From Providencia vermicola (GTDB lineage Bacteria > Pseudomonadota > Gammaproteobacteria > Enterobacterales > Enterobacteriaceae): a stretch of DNA of 64,000 nucleotides. The stretch lies in contig NZ_JAGSPI010000001.1 of the NCBI RefSeq assembly GCF_020381325.1, forward strand, positions 1-64,000, in the 5' to 3' direction. Below the pieces are notes generated by a model. The model did no database searches. It saw only the letters and a list, made by a program, of their open reading frames with translations, and was not told the origin of the DNA. Numbering within the stretch: the stretch's first letter is position 1; each line of letters starts with the position of its first letter. The translations under genes and the position numbers were made by a program. Below, piece by piece: positions 22,201-30,291 of this stretch.

Positions 22201-25162
22201 TTTTAAAAAAGATATAATGCAGGTTTCTGATGATGCTCCTGCTGGTATGACTATTGAGAGCGGAAATATTGATGAAATTACGTTGAGTTTCAATAGTATT
22301 TTTTCAAAAGGTATGAGTATTGATACTGCTACTGGCGATGATGTCGTTATTGGTAAGAAAAATAAAATGAACGCATTTCAAATCTCTTCAGGAGAAAAAT
22401 ATCTTGTAGGAGGAAATAAGACAGACTACTTTTATTTGAATGATAGTGACATTAACTCATTGAGAACAGCTGGAAATGAACCAACTAAATATTTAGATGG
22501 TCTTTTAGGTCAAGACACGCTAATGATGAGTAAGCCGATTCTTGATTATAGCGTCCATATTAATTTAAATGAGCATCGTGTGACTTATCAAAATGATAAA
22601 ACAGGAGATACTATCAATGTTGCAAACATTGAAAATATTGAAAATATTATTTTATTCAATAAGTCTAATGATGAAGTTCATGGTGATGAACAACAAAATA
22701 TTATTGATGTAGGAGCTGGAAAAGATAAAGCATATGGGTATGGCGGTAATGACCGATTGATACTTGTAGAAGGTGAAGCTCATGGGGGGGATGGTGATGA
22801 CAGTTATTATATTCGACGTTTTGATTGGACAGAACATGCCCCATATTTTTATCGGACACGTACAAGGTATAATCGAAAGAATAAAAATTTTATAGATTCT
22901 CCCTATATAAACCCTGAGTACCTTAAGATAAAGGGAGATAAAAAAGCATACGTCACTATAAATGAAAGTAGCCAATCAGTTAGCTCAGTGGATATAGATT
23001 ATTTATTGGATGAAATCTCAGATGTTTATATGGAAAATAACAATTTATATATTAAGTTGTCATTAGAGCCTGAAAAAAAATTAGGCCGTACATTTACTAA
23101 TGTAAAAAGTGAGGTCACTATCGAATTAAGAAATACTTATTCGACAACGGCAGATGGTAGAAATTTACAACATAGTTATAATATAACTACTCGTGATGGT
23201 TTTACGTTTAACAGTGAATTAAAAAAAATTTCAAATGAAGAGGATAAATCGGTAAAGAAAGATTTGTTCAGAATTACTTATCTTCAAGATAATGATCAAT
23301 TATCTCATTCCAGAAATGATATTGTTTATATTAATGAACAATCAAAAGAGATAACCATTCGTGGTGTTACTAAGCCATTATCTCCTTCTTGGGGGTATTT
23401 CTATACTGTTGGAAAAGCGAAAAATTTCCAATATCAAGGAACGGATGAAAATAATCAAGTACAAGGGATCCGTGAAGGTGCTTTTATTACAGTTAGCTTA
23501 GGTCAGGATGTCTACCAAATAATTCCAACACTTTACAAAAATGGGGAAGTTATTTTTGATTTTTCTGAGGTAAAAGGTCGTTATAGCAAAGAAGATAAAA
23601 TCGTTTTGTTATTACCTACCGAAAATGCTTATTCATTTACTTTAGATGGAAAAATATTGCGGGTCAAAGATAAGTTAAATGAAGAGACATTTAGCATCAG
23701 GTTCGAGAATTTTGATGAAAGTATGAGTGACTCGGTCATTATACAAGATAAGTACAGTAATATATTCAAACTAAAACTACAGCAAGAAGGCGGTACGATA
23801 GATAATATCGAGCAGGTAACCAAACACATTGATGATAATTATATTGTTACTTTGCCAGCCGGTTATCTTTCTAATGAATCTGTCATCGTTGGTGAGGATG
23901 GCGATGATATCATTACTGACAGAAGTATGATGGGTCGTGTTATTTTAGGTGGGCGAGGTGATGATACGATAAAGGTGTTTGGTGGAAATAATGTTCTTTT
24001 AGGCGGTGAAGGGGAAAATAGCCTTAGCGGAGGAGAGGGGCATGACTTTCTACTTTCTAGTCAGGGAAATGACATTCTAATGGGAGGGAAAGGAAACGAT
24101 CATTATTTAATTGATGGTAGTTATGAGGGGGTGGCTTTTATTGATGATACCGAAGGATATAACCATATCCACCTTGTTAACTTTAGTGGTGAAACACAAG
24201 AGGAAACAGATGAGAATGGCAATGTGTATCGTAGATATCACTCTGATTTTGATAAATATGTTATCGTGAAATTCAAATCTGAAGAAAGGAATACACCTCA
24301 AATTCATATCTATCCACAGTTGACACCAAAACTACAAAAGTTGATGGAATATAATTCAGAATCATTAATAGGTGAATTAACCAAAGCGCTATCGAACACA
24401 TACAAAAGTGGGCAATTATCTACTTGGAACCCTGTTGAAAAGTTACATGGTATACTGGAAGGTATCCAAAAACCCATATCACCGACACCTAGAAGTGAAT
24501 ATTTATTCCTTGATTCTACGAATTCGAAGGGAAATTGGCTAGTAAATACCTTGGAAGGTGATGATACTGTTAATGATAAAAGCGGTGATGGTCGCATTAT
24601 TATTGGCGATGGGGGATTTAAGCGGTTTTCAGCCGATGGCGGAAATAATGTACTGTATGGTGGTAGAGGTGGCAGCTCATTGATTGCTGGTAGTGGTGAT
24701 GATGTCCTGATTTCATTATCTGGCGATGATGTGTTAAAAGGGATGGAAGGAGACGACCTTTATGTTGTAAATGGCTATGGAGAGGGACATTTGGCTATTT
24801 ATGCTACGCAAGGAGAAAATAAAGTCATTTTGGTAGGTTTTGATGGTGGCAAGTTAATTGAGACTAAACGGTCGAATGGCAGTGTTGTATCAACATTGAC
24901 CTCAAATACTGGACGGGTTGTGACTATCTATTATCGTAACCATGAACACTCAGATAGCGCTAGTGTATCCGTAGAGTTTTATAAAGATAATAAAGAACTA
25001 TGGAAAAACCATAGCGAATTAGTTGTCGATAGACTACTTCAAGTATTGGTGAGCAGTCGGGAAAAGCATGAGAATAACCTAGATATGGCTTTGCCTGTAC
25101 ATGAACAAAGGCGCTGGGCTCCTACTGCTTATGTTGAGTCCTACTTAGCGAAAAGTTTTTAA
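16214..25162 (+). CDS. Giant multidomain RTX/TcdB-like toxin with C58 and C80 protease domains
   Basis: The gene encodes about 2982 aa. I start at the ATG at 16214 (MGNIVDGVGF) because GGAGA lies 9 nt upstream; an ATG 11 codons earlier lacks this. Order of parts: a YopT-like C58 cysteine-protease fold (about 20-340) with Cys46 in GYCYGFS, His304 in EQHSMAIS and Asp325 in FFDPNAG. Next comes a C80 autoprotease like TcdA/TcdB/MARTX (about 555-745), with Asp576 in IEGDEVS, His628 in TVGHGG and Cys673 in LIGCNLG. A C80-like copy without these residues (870-1010) follows, then a C58-like copy without Cys and His (about 1245-1410). A hydrophobic TcdA/TcdB-type pore region (about 1590-1900) precedes RTX nonapeptide blocks near 2155-2200, 2560-2640 and 2780-2860. 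There is no signal peptide, which fits type I export, but no secretion genes are nearby. It interrupts mukB-ldtD synteny and is AT-rich, so it was probably acquired. Target unknown. Confidence 0.85.
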   Translation: MGNIVDGVGFSQAQFIEYFTSDENRGIYSTVFNEYGLDLSKLPGYCYGFSNSFLTYAAKDNGERFLRILNHLNYLLTNNENKSVHLNKIKQDALKIHAKEILDYYMLDVITTQNFNEKGTLYSDYVENLLGVDLITKKRNFIEYVEDVFEYNHLLALNKNIENSDYYDYLNNEIKIKTKKYWGALHAGPSFFETNDGKEVKSDPLFIKLRSKFNSELKTINENYSQSDITFFVGVIITDVQRDLYLELEDYNKKRGVANSRLNISNYGNQGLYEIKLSELSSSLMEHTRNSKEPFLCHFSSEQHSMAISANYDDKNKNWKYRFFDPNAGIYMADEHQVFVDFIEHFISMNKENYNFSSFENGEHKVYISIVEKFATKSDRGVFKGIEAKRLRDLEIKLLMERKEIIEDNESGIKLLYTDFNEQKNIVKVEFISNGKLTTIFSDVMEFTDLFDKLKSSKDLLNKIEGDIFISKNEYKVYSVNNRFNISEDEKIEQYIDNNKVIAKLDTDFFDTHIHHMKEERLLTLSGEQSASTEKIASWLDPYEIYQAERAKDADPDRARKPTEYSYNVIVQIEGDEVSSKATAYAFSKHPDNSMIIQYDIKSRQYKIIYGEINQLNLDRVRWITVGHGGYIGGGKPTLYGKNTPEQFAEGMSYLRKKILNSQSPDKLVLIGCNLGRGGVSENFAFGVTGALAEKGMKMPIIAYSRKVSVIYMGNKLIVSDDTVFDSITTKNFKQTYQFDPKILEININNKLGAVYFIDELRRGEIDFKQLIDNENHFISERVDMLPGTDPLSSFRDSDSYNIDFNLLRKVAYNPDGYKQFIDEVTKYKGELPDDFHAYFSDKLRNLDIPIWEMVDADYIRNNPLRNRGQDGSFITVVIRLTGESKGLDMAQRLARSEPDNIMIIQADPNLEQWDMKQWNLEYGSVSNLQGKEKPVRWVLIGDSDTVIKTNKKLPPLLANIRDEYPFINPKQILFQGIDTTMVTTAGDHKQFTNDLSTKLKEFGFDLQVISKLTFQPVSKPISQPTLTANNNHEYLSTLLENIALENTVIKDINITEHPYLANYFTDSNGQLDIKKLKIAIYDPLVSPKVNEYLNQAKNEDLTQWNSLFKSKPLGSLQEQAGNINRILVSIQNDLSYINKLSEDSIEQLRVLFPAINGFDKGKVLALSTDRNAFMLLSLDLKNFSQLNHYNFDSEDAPFKGLLLDKALSLYQENNRQRQQQFNQLINSTKNNSNGSEVNLINHGMIRQHGYSENFDKKLGLTYGFESLLGDIDSARILMERKAFLKQQQHEGLLSNSEEVLLKKLEQYSSYIDSGLSDTGILVEDLHLSNILTAELSDVELRKGAIYLLKGESTTYTVTYKFEDGIYQYSLFDPNGIQIQVKQQNKRQAKSDFRKVLTCYFNEEISIENGKWVSRAKHAGFIVDSNGEPRGTIVFIDPLSTDIKERMSLYNQQRNDIINHTDFSEPKNSWIDIKGEYISLAKLQNLGATIDGKAIIVKETRSEGWSNKIRFNAQSLAAELTLLSGSDSDLAFLKALSLQLNDTDIADIVEYDADFRDTAILKKQLKYLAKFKDANGIKFTPEHIEKLRGYGVKLPRFQKFGNRLGQVMGGVGIGQTLVSIYSIIDRLNNPDITEDEYDELKKQLYITCGSALANYGDMIVQPILLKIAGNSSSVVRSRLAMGILIVFNLVGMGFDAYQAYDNLSKLESVSDPKQREDLIVNASLSIASFIVNGIVIISILAASSTIPVAGLVIGAILMIGGWIYNGLRAVENIKEQIDISWDRELEEGIRGALGLSPTIRTQQEIMNKNYIVLFMHNEWLESLNTFEQLFEDLGFSHHLKVMEKPIIENEERFYLVDEDNNYFGGPLGDVYLGRGFSEKKYLKRGAPSYSWREADILQKYYHLQPNGLARAKRFHKAASCKYVKQLSEVKGLKQVGSVPTSERYSFNLDYNNPLLDRYNAKHRIEQNYYQIPFEQQFELSEKNKINLYITKGGYSPFKKDIMQVSDDAPAGMTIESGNIDEITLSFNSIFSKGMSIDTATGDDVVIGKKNKMNAFQISSGEKYLVGGNKTDYFYLNDSDINSLRTAGNEPTKYLDGLLGQDTLMMSKPILDYSVHINLNEHRVTYQNDKTGDTINVANIENIENIILFNKSNDEVHGDEQQNIIDVGAGKDKAYGYGGNDRLILVEGEAHGGDGDDSYYIRRFDWTEHAPYFYRTRTRYNRKNKNFIDSPYINPEYLKIKGDKKAYVTINESSQSVSSVDIDYLLDEISDVYMENNNLYIKLSLEPEKKLGRTFTNVKSEVTIELRNTYSTTADGRNLQHSYNITTRDGFTFNSELKKISNEEDKSVKKDLFRITYLQDNDQLSHSRNDIVYINEQSKEITIRGVTKPLSPSWGYFYTVGKAKNFQYQGTDENNQVQGIREGAFITVSLGQDVYQIIPTLYKNGEVIFDFSEVKGRYSKEDKIVLLLPTENAYSFTLDGKILRVKDKLNEETFSIRFENFDESMSDSVIIQDKYSNIFKLKLQQEGGTIDNIEQVTKHIDDNYIVTLPAGYLSNESVIVGEDGDDIITDRSMMGRVILGGRGDDTIKVFGGNNVLLGGEGENSLSGGEGHDFLLSSQGNDILMGGKGNDHYLIDGSYEGVAFIDDTEGYNHIHLVNFSGETQEETDENGNVYRRYHSDFDKYVIVKFKSEERNTPQIHIYPQLTPKLQKLMEYNSESLIGELTKALSNTYKSGQLSTWNPVEKLHGILEGIQKPISPTPRSEYLFLDSTNSKGNWLVNTLEGDDTVNDKSGDGRIIIGDGGFKRFSADGGNNVLYGGRGGSSLIAGSGDDVLISLSGDDVLKGMEGDDLYVVNGYGEGHLAIYATQGENKVILVGFDGGKLIETKRSNGSVVSTLTSNTGRVVTIYYRNHEHSDSASVSVEFYKDNKELWKNHSELVVDRLLQVLVSSREKHENNLDMALPVHEQRRWAPTAYVESYLAKSF

Positions 25163-25196
25163 AGCAGTGAAGGTAAAATAACCCTATAACTTTTAT

Positions 25197-25234
25197 AATA
25201 ACGCTCAAATCAATAGATTGAAATGAGCGTTATT
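25197..25234 (+). terminator. Terminator hairpin after the toxin gene
   Basis: AATAACGCTCA (25197-25207) pairs with TGAGCGTTATT (25224-25234), about 35 bp after the toxin stop, and T-rich sequence follows. Confidence 0.65.
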
Positions 25235-25647
25235 TATTATGGCATCAGTCAACTTAAGCCCCATCATATGGGATTATGAATTAATAACTTGAGTGTATGC
25301 CACTTGGTAAAAGTATTGTTTAATTAATTTGAATAAAACAAGGTTTTTCAAACATATTTTCTCTTAGTGAAAACCATTGTTTTTATATGGAAATCGGCTC
25401 TTAAAGAAAGCTCTCAGCAAAGCTTTTAATTAAAATAAAATTCATCTATGTTTAAAGCGTAAAATAGTCAGTTAGCCTGTTAGAGATGTAAATAATTCTT
25501 TTTATCATTTAATGATGATCTATGGATGTCTATCTGAAAAAAAGAAAATTAGTCTATTCCTATAACATTGTTGTTAAAATTAAATACAATTAAATTGCAA
25601 CTATAATAAAAACTATTGTTATCCATGTAGTAACTTAAGGTGGATGT
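25235..25647 (+). other. AT-rich intergenic region before ldtD
   Basis: The 413 bp hold the ldtD promoter and otherwise nothing recognisable: no coding frame, no RNA gene and no trace of further toxin sequence on either strand that I can detect. Confidence 0.4.
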
Positions 25648-27432
25648 ATGGCAAAGAGAAGAGTGAAAGCTCTGCAAGTTTCAGTAATGTGTGGGTTAAT
25701 GGCATTCCAGTTTCCTGCATTTTCCAGTGATGAAAATACGCAGCAAAGTGTAACCGAAGCTCCACAACCTCAAGTTGTTGAAGTAAAAGAGATCTTAACG
25801 GTTACACCAACAGAGAGTATGGCAAAAATAGCGGCTTCACTTCCAGCTGATGTGAAACCCGTTTTTGCAGCGCAACTCGCTAAATTATATGCCGATAAGC
25901 AAATGAAACTTTTATGGCAAGATGAAACAGCGATTAGTCAATTTCAACAGCAAATAGCGGAACTTTCACTTTCTGGGGTTCAACCTCAGTTTGCGCAATG
26001 GCTATCCTTATTGGAAAATAACCAGCTAAGTGAGCTTGGTCGTGATGTGATTCTATCGGATGCGATGCTTGGTTATCTCCAATATCTCTCTTCTATTGAA
26101 TCCAGTGGGCAATATTGGTTGTATACGAATCGACCTTACAAAATCATTGCGCCTACAGCTGCACAAATAAAACCTTGGTTAGATGCTGTTGATTCTCAAC
26201 GCCTAACTGAGTGGGTTAAAGCACAAGCACCTAACCATCCAATGTATCAGCCAATGCGCAAAGAAATGCTTAAATTGCTGGCACAACCTGAAGATGAGTT
26301 AGAAATAACGAGTACGAAGACACTTAAACCAGGGCAATCCAGTGATGATGTGCTTGTACTACGTAAAATTTTACAGCGTGAGGGTTTGTTAGCTGATAGC
26401 GTGACAGAAGATGTGGTTGAAACTGAAGCGCCTGAAACGTTAGCGCAAGTTGCAGAACAAGCGAGCGAACAACCTACTGAGGCTGTGGCAGTCGAACCTG
26501 CAAAACCAGCCAGCGCAGCCTCTAAAGTTTATGATCAAGAACTGGTCGATGCTGTTAAAAAATTTCAGTTACAATATGGCTTAGAAGCTGATGGTGTGAT
26601 TGGAAAGGGGACTCGAGTTTGGCTGAATATGAAGCCAGCGACAAAAGCAGGATTGATGGCGTTGAATATTCAACGTTTGCGTATTATTCCTGTGAGTAGT
26701 GGAACAGGGATTTTGGTGAATATTCCAGGCTATTCGTTAGATTTCTATTTAAATGATGAAGTTATCCTAGATTCTAAAGTGATTGTGGGTCGTGCGGATC
26801 GCAAAACGCCAATTATGAGCAGCGCATTAAATAATGTGGTAATCAACCCACCTTGGAGTGTGCCGACAAGTATGGCTCGTAAAGATATTGCACCAAGAGG
26901 AAAACAAGATCCAAGTTATTTTAGCCGTAAAGGATATACTGTTTATTCAGGTTGGGGGGCAGATTCTTATGAAATTAACCCTTACTCAATCGATTGGGAT
27001 AACATCACTCCAGCAAATTTCCCATACCGTATTAGACAAGCGCCAGGCCCAACGAATTCATTAGGGCGCTATAAATTCAATATGCCAAGTTCTGATGCCA
27101 TTTACTTGCATGATACGCCAAATCATAGCTTATTTAACCGTAATGCACGTGCGATAAGTTCAGGTTGTGTACGTGTCAATAAAGCGAGTGAGCTGGCCAG
27201 TATTTTACTTGGTGATGCAGGGTGGGAACAAAAACGTATTGATGGCGCATTGAAAGAAGGGTCAACACGTTACGTCAATATACCAGACAGAATTCCTGTA
27301 TATCTTTATTACCAAACAGCTTGGGTTGATAAAGACCAACAACCGCAATACCGTGCTGATATTTATCAATATGATAATGGTATTGATAATGTAGATACTT
27401 ATTTGCCATTATTGAAAAAAGTCATGCTGTAA
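25648..27432 (+). CDS. ldtD: L,D-transpeptidase LdtD
   Basis: LdtD (YcbB) forms 3-3 cross-links between meso-diaminopimelate residues of peptidoglycan in the periplasm. In E. coli it is a stress-linked, beta-lactam-tolerant alternative to D,D-transpeptidases. A signal peptide spans residues 1-27 (cleavage after FPAFS). A scaffold domain follows, then a peptidoglycan-binding module near residues 225-330 that is split by an acidic Ala/Pro/Glu-rich insertion. The YkuD catalytic domain runs from about 345 to 535, with HDTPN and the active-site Cys507 in SSGCVRVN. Length is 594 aa (E. coli 615). AAGGTGG precedes the ATG. mepK, for a cross-link hydrolase, lies downstream. Confidence 0.96.
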   Translation: MAKRRVKALQVSVMCGLMAFQFPAFSSDENTQQSVTEAPQPQVVEVKEILTVTPTESMAKIAASLPADVKPVFAAQLAKLYADKQMKLLWQDETAISQFQQQIAELSLSGVQPQFAQWLSLLENNQLSELGRDVILSDAMLGYLQYLSSIESSGQYWLYTNRPYKIIAPTAAQIKPWLDAVDSQRLTEWVKAQAPNHPMYQPMRKEMLKLLAQPEDELEITSTKTLKPGQSSDDVLVLRKILQREGLLADSVTEDVVETEAPETLAQVAEQASEQPTEAVAVEPAKPASAASKVYDQELVDAVKKFQLQYGLEADGVIGKGTRVWLNMKPATKAGLMALNIQRLRIIPVSSGTGILVNIPGYSLDFYLNDEVILDSKVIVGRADRKTPIMSSALNNVVINPPWSVPTSMARKDIAPRGKQDPSYFSRKGYTVYSGWGADSYEINPYSIDWDNITPANFPYRIRQAPGPTNSLGRYKFNMPSSDAIYLHDTPNHSLFNRNARAISSGCVRVNKASELASILLGDAGWEQKRIDGALKEGSTRYVNIPDRIPVYLYYQTAWVDKDQQPQYRADIYQYDNGIDNVDTYLPLLKKVML

Positions 27433-27455
27433 TAATTAGATAATTAACGAAAAAT

Positions 27456-27478
27456 AGAGGCGGAAATGCCTCTTTTTT
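27456..27478 (+). terminator. Rho-independent terminator after ldtD
   Basis: AGAGGC (27456-27461) pairs with GCCTCT (27468-27473) around a 6-nt loop, followed by TTTTT. It lies 24 bp after the ldtD stop, so mepK probably has its own promoter. Confidence 0.75.
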
Positions 27479-27785
27479 CACTGATTCTGTTTAATTCCAA
27501 ATAATTCCATTGCTGATGCACAAGTTATGATTATTATTTAAGCTAAATTATTGATGTCGTGCTGTTCAGGAATCCATCACAACAGATTTAACGTAATAAT
27601 AAGGTTAAAACGCATAATTTAGTGATATGACTCTATTTTTGACGAATATGGCAATAAATTTGACTTAAATTATGCATATCTTTACATAATTATACATTAA
27701 AACTGGGTGTGATTTGCTAGACTCAATAGGTTGTCTGAAATTCATCGAATATTTATTTAAATTATTAGAGTCTGAGCTATCACCT
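27479..27785 (+). other. Intergenic region before mepK
   Basis: About 300 bp of AT-rich sequence lie between the ldtD terminator and the mepK start. The frame of mepK stays open upstream to 27714, but that stretch does not match the family. A mepK promoter is expected; no other element was recognised. Confidence 0.35.
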
Positions 27786-28334
27786 ATGGATATTATTGAT
27801 CAAACCCGCAGAAAATGGCTGGGAATTGGCGCTGCAACAGTGGGCCTCAGTTTATTACCAAGTCATGTCTTTGCTGCAATGACGACGCCTCGTCCTCGTA
27901 TTTTGCGTTTTCAAAACATTAATACAGGCGAGTTTTTGAAAACAGAATTTTTTGATGGTCGTCGTTACAATAAATCTGAACTTGCTCGTTTAAATCATTT
28001 TTTCCGTGATTATCGTTGTGACAAAGTCAAAACGATCGATCCAAAATTGTTTGATCAAATTTATTTACTGCAAATGATGATGGGAACCAATAAACCCGTT
28101 CAATTGATCTCTGGCTATCGCTCTTTAGAAACGAATAATAAATTACGCAGTAAAAGTTCAGGTGTCGCGAAAAAAAGCTATCATACACGTGGACAAGCGA
28201 TGGATTTTCACATTGAAGGTTTACAATTAAGTAATATCCGTAAAGCGGCACTGAAAATGGGTGCGGGTGGTGTTGGTTATTACCCTAGAAGCAATTTTAT
28301 ACATATCGATACAGGACCTGCAAGAACGTGGTAA
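27786..28334 (+). CDS. mepK: Murein DD-/LD-endopeptidase MepK (peptidase M15A)
   Basis: MepK (YcbK) cleaves peptidoglycan cross-links, notably the 3-3 links made by L,D-transpeptidases, and so opens the mesh for growth. The ATG at 27786 gives 182 aa, the exact length of E. coli MepK. It begins with a twin-arginine signal (RRKWLGIGAATVGLSLLP, cleavage after VFA), so export is by Tat. The M15A zinc site is seen as His133 and Asp140 in YHTRGQAMDFHIEG and His173 in FIHIDTG. The proximity to ldtD puts a maker and a cutter of 3-3 links side by side. Confidence 0.96.
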   Translation: MDIIDQTRRKWLGIGAATVGLSLLPSHVFAAMTTPRPRILRFQNINTGEFLKTEFFDGRRYNKSELARLNHFFRDYRCDKVKTIDPKLFDQIYLLQMMMGTNKPVQLISGYRSLETNNKLRSKSSGVAKKSYHTRGQAMDFHIEGLQLSNIRKAALKMGAGGVGYYPRSNFIHIDTGPARTW

Positions 28335-28373
28335 TCTGTGCATAGGTGACACAGATTACGGAGTAATTGTTCG

Positions 28374-29021
28374 ATGAAATATACTATTATCCCAGTAACG
28401 CCATTTATGCAAAACTGTCAGGTTATTTGGGATGAAAATACGTTAGACGCAGTTGTGGTTGATCCTGGTGGTGAAGCAGAAAAATTGATTTCTGCTATCG
28501 AAAGTCGTGGATTAACCCTGACTAAAATTCTGCTTACCCACGGCCATTCTGATCATATTGGTGCTTCAGCCATACTCTCCAAACATTTTTCTGTGCCTAT
28601 TTATGGGCCTCAGAAAGAAGATGCTTTCTGGATTGAAAACCTTGCAGAACAAAATGCGATGTTTTATATCGGAGAATGTCCAGATTTCACTCCTGATTAT
28701 TGGTTAGAAGAAGGGAATAAAGTCACGTGTGGCGGCATTACTTTTGACGTGTTGCATTGCCCAGGGCATACACCAGGCCATATCATTTTCGTCAATCACG
28801 ACGATAAATTAATTTCAATGGGTGATGTGTTATTTAAAGGCGGTGTAGGGCGTAGTGATTTCCCTCGTGGAAATCATCAGGACTTAATCGCATCAATTAA
28901 AAACAAAGTGTTGCCGTTAGGTGATGACTATCAGTTCATTCCAGGTCACGGGCCTATGTCAAATTTAGGCTTTGAGCGACAAACCAATCCTTTCTTACAG
29001 GATGAATTGCCTGTTTGGTAG
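28374..29021 (+). CDS. gloC: Hydroxyacylglutathione hydrolase GloC (type II glyoxalase II)
   Basis: GloC (YcbL) hydrolyses S-D-lactoylglutathione in methylglyoxal detoxification in the cytoplasm. It is a metallo-beta-lactamase fold enzyme: THGHSDH at residues 55-61 supplies His56, His58, Asp60 and His61. HCPGHTPGH follows near 126, the metal-bridging Asp is in SMGDVLF near 150, and the last His is in FIPGHGP near 190. Length is 215 aa, as in E. coli. It follows mepK by about 40 bp, and a hairpin closes the unit before the fimbrial operon begins on the other strand. Confidence 0.95.
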   Translation: MKYTIIPVTPFMQNCQVIWDENTLDAVVVDPGGEAEKLISAIESRGLTLTKILLTHGHSDHIGASAILSKHFSVPIYGPQKEDAFWIENLAEQNAMFYIGECPDFTPDYWLEEGNKVTCGGITFDVLHCPGHTPGHIIFVNHDDKLISMGDVLFKGGVGRSDFPRGNHQDLIASIKNKVLPLGDDYQFIPGHGPMSNLGFERQTNPFLQDELPVW

Positions 29022-29040
29022 TTTTTTATAAAACTTTTTT

Positions 29041-29074
29041 ATTGAAGCCCTTAAATTAAAATAGGGGCTTCAAT
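29041..29074. terminator. Hairpin after gloC, convergent with the fimbrial operon
   Basis: ATTGAAGCCC (29041-29050) pairs with GGGCTTCAAT (29065-29074). It lies between the convergent ends of gloC and the fimbrial adhesin gene. TTTTTTA lies just before it, giving an A-rich stretch that could serve as a U-run on neither strand perfectly. Confidence 0.6.
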
Positions 29075-29121
29075 ATTGAATCAAAAATCAATTTATTTAT
29101 CTAAGCTAACTAATTGTAAAG

Positions 29122-30291
29122 CTAGCTTTTAACAAAAAAATTCAGCTCAGTTTTTCCGTGGTAATTTCCTGGGTTTACTTCAGGAGTACGGCATAAGGCC
29201 CATTTAATATTAAGAGGTATTGGTTTATTCGGCTCAACTTGAATATTTAAATCCATTTCTCGTCCATCAAAATGAATCAAATCACTTCTTCCAGCATCTT
29301 TACAACCTAAAACACTATTTTTACCTATTTGAGAAATAGCACCAAGTACCCATGGCAAAGTGTCAGACTTAGTTGTATTGTCGGCTGGCTGTAGTAATAA
29401 CTTTGTTGGTTCTTGTGAATCATAGGTGGTTTCTTTAGCTAATGCAGTTACATGCAATGTATCTTGACGACTGCCGTTACATTTAACAGTCAATGATGAG
29501 TCTTGAATACTTTCCATTTCATTTACAAAAGTATGTTCAATTCTCGAATTCGTGATATTACTCACCTCGCAATAACGTAAAACTGTAAAGTTTCCATTCA
29601 CTAAGACTTTAAATGATGTGGAAGAAGAACGAGCCCCCATCACAACAAAGAGAGGGTAAGTCGAATTACTGTATGAAAATTTTCCTGGGGCTAAATCTGG
29701 AGCGGCATAGATAGTTTGGTTAGGCTGTAGGGAGATTCTGAGCGTTTTTTTTCCTCCCCCTGGCACACTTAAGTAACTATTCTGTGGGTAAAAACACACA
29801 TTAGGCAAATAATTTGGCATGGTAGATAAACCTTCCGCTGGAGCTGAAAAAAACGTCCCTTTGTAATAATTTCGCAGAGGCTCCTGATTTATCGTGGTTG
29901 TCATTTCATATTCAATTTTAGGGAAATAATATGCTTGAACTAAATTTGATGTAAGATTTGTTAATGGTAGTGCGTATTGGCTAAAACTAAAAGGCATAAT
30001 GACAAATCCATCCGACTTACAAGCATTATCTACATTACTTAAAGCAATTAGTGGGACTGTTGCTAACCAATAAGTGGTTTTGGTCGGATTGTAAACTGGA
30101 GAACCTTCTATATATGTGTTCCCTACTAAAACTCCCGTTACTTCATGTTCAAAACGCTCTGCCATTGTCATATCTATGAGACCACTTAGCTCAAGACTTA
30201 CTGTTTCTACTACTTTAGCTGATGCTAAATGAACGCTTAAGAGTAATGATGTACCCATGATAAATAACGAGCGCCATATTTTATTGGCCAT
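29122..30291 (-). CDS. Fimbrial tip adhesin (two-domain)
   Basis: This is the last gene of the chaperone-usher operon, 389 aa. A signal peptide ends at LASA (about residue 25). The N-terminal part (about 26-230) would be the receptor-binding domain and has no sequence hallmark I can match. The C-terminal part (about 240-389) resembles a fimbrial pilin domain, with paired cysteines and a final beta strand ending TELNFFVKS, where polymerising subunits carry alternating hydrophobics. Position directly after the usher, large size and two-domain build support the adhesin call. It shares one base with the usher stop (TAATG). The ligand is unknown. Confidence 0.75.
   Translation of the reverse strand: MANKIWRSLFIMGTSLLLSVHLASAKVVETVSLELSGLIDMTMAERFEHEVTGVLVGNTYIEGSPVYNPTKTTYWLATVPLIALSNVDNACKSDGFVIMPFSFSQYALPLTNLTSNLVQAYYFPKIEYEMTTTINQEPLRNYYKGTFFSAPAEGLSTMPNYLPNVCFYPQNSYLSVPGGGKKTLRISLQPNQTIYAAPDLAPGKFSYSNSTYPLFVVMGARSSSTSFKVLVNGNFTVLRYCEVSNITNSRIEHTFVNEMESIQDSSLTVKCNGSRQDTLHVTALAKETTYDSQEPTKLLLQPADNTTKSDTLPWVLGAISQIGKNSVLGCKDAGRSDLIHFDGREMDLNIQVEPNKPIPLNIKWALCRTPEVNPGNYHGKTELNFFVKS

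Noticed and set aside
22652-24597. Several minus-strand frames inside the giant toxin gene, considered as a possible immunity or antitoxin gene
   Set aside because: They are AT-rich, mostly hydrophobic shadows with no starts behind ribosome-binding sites; the toxin frame is intact across all of them.
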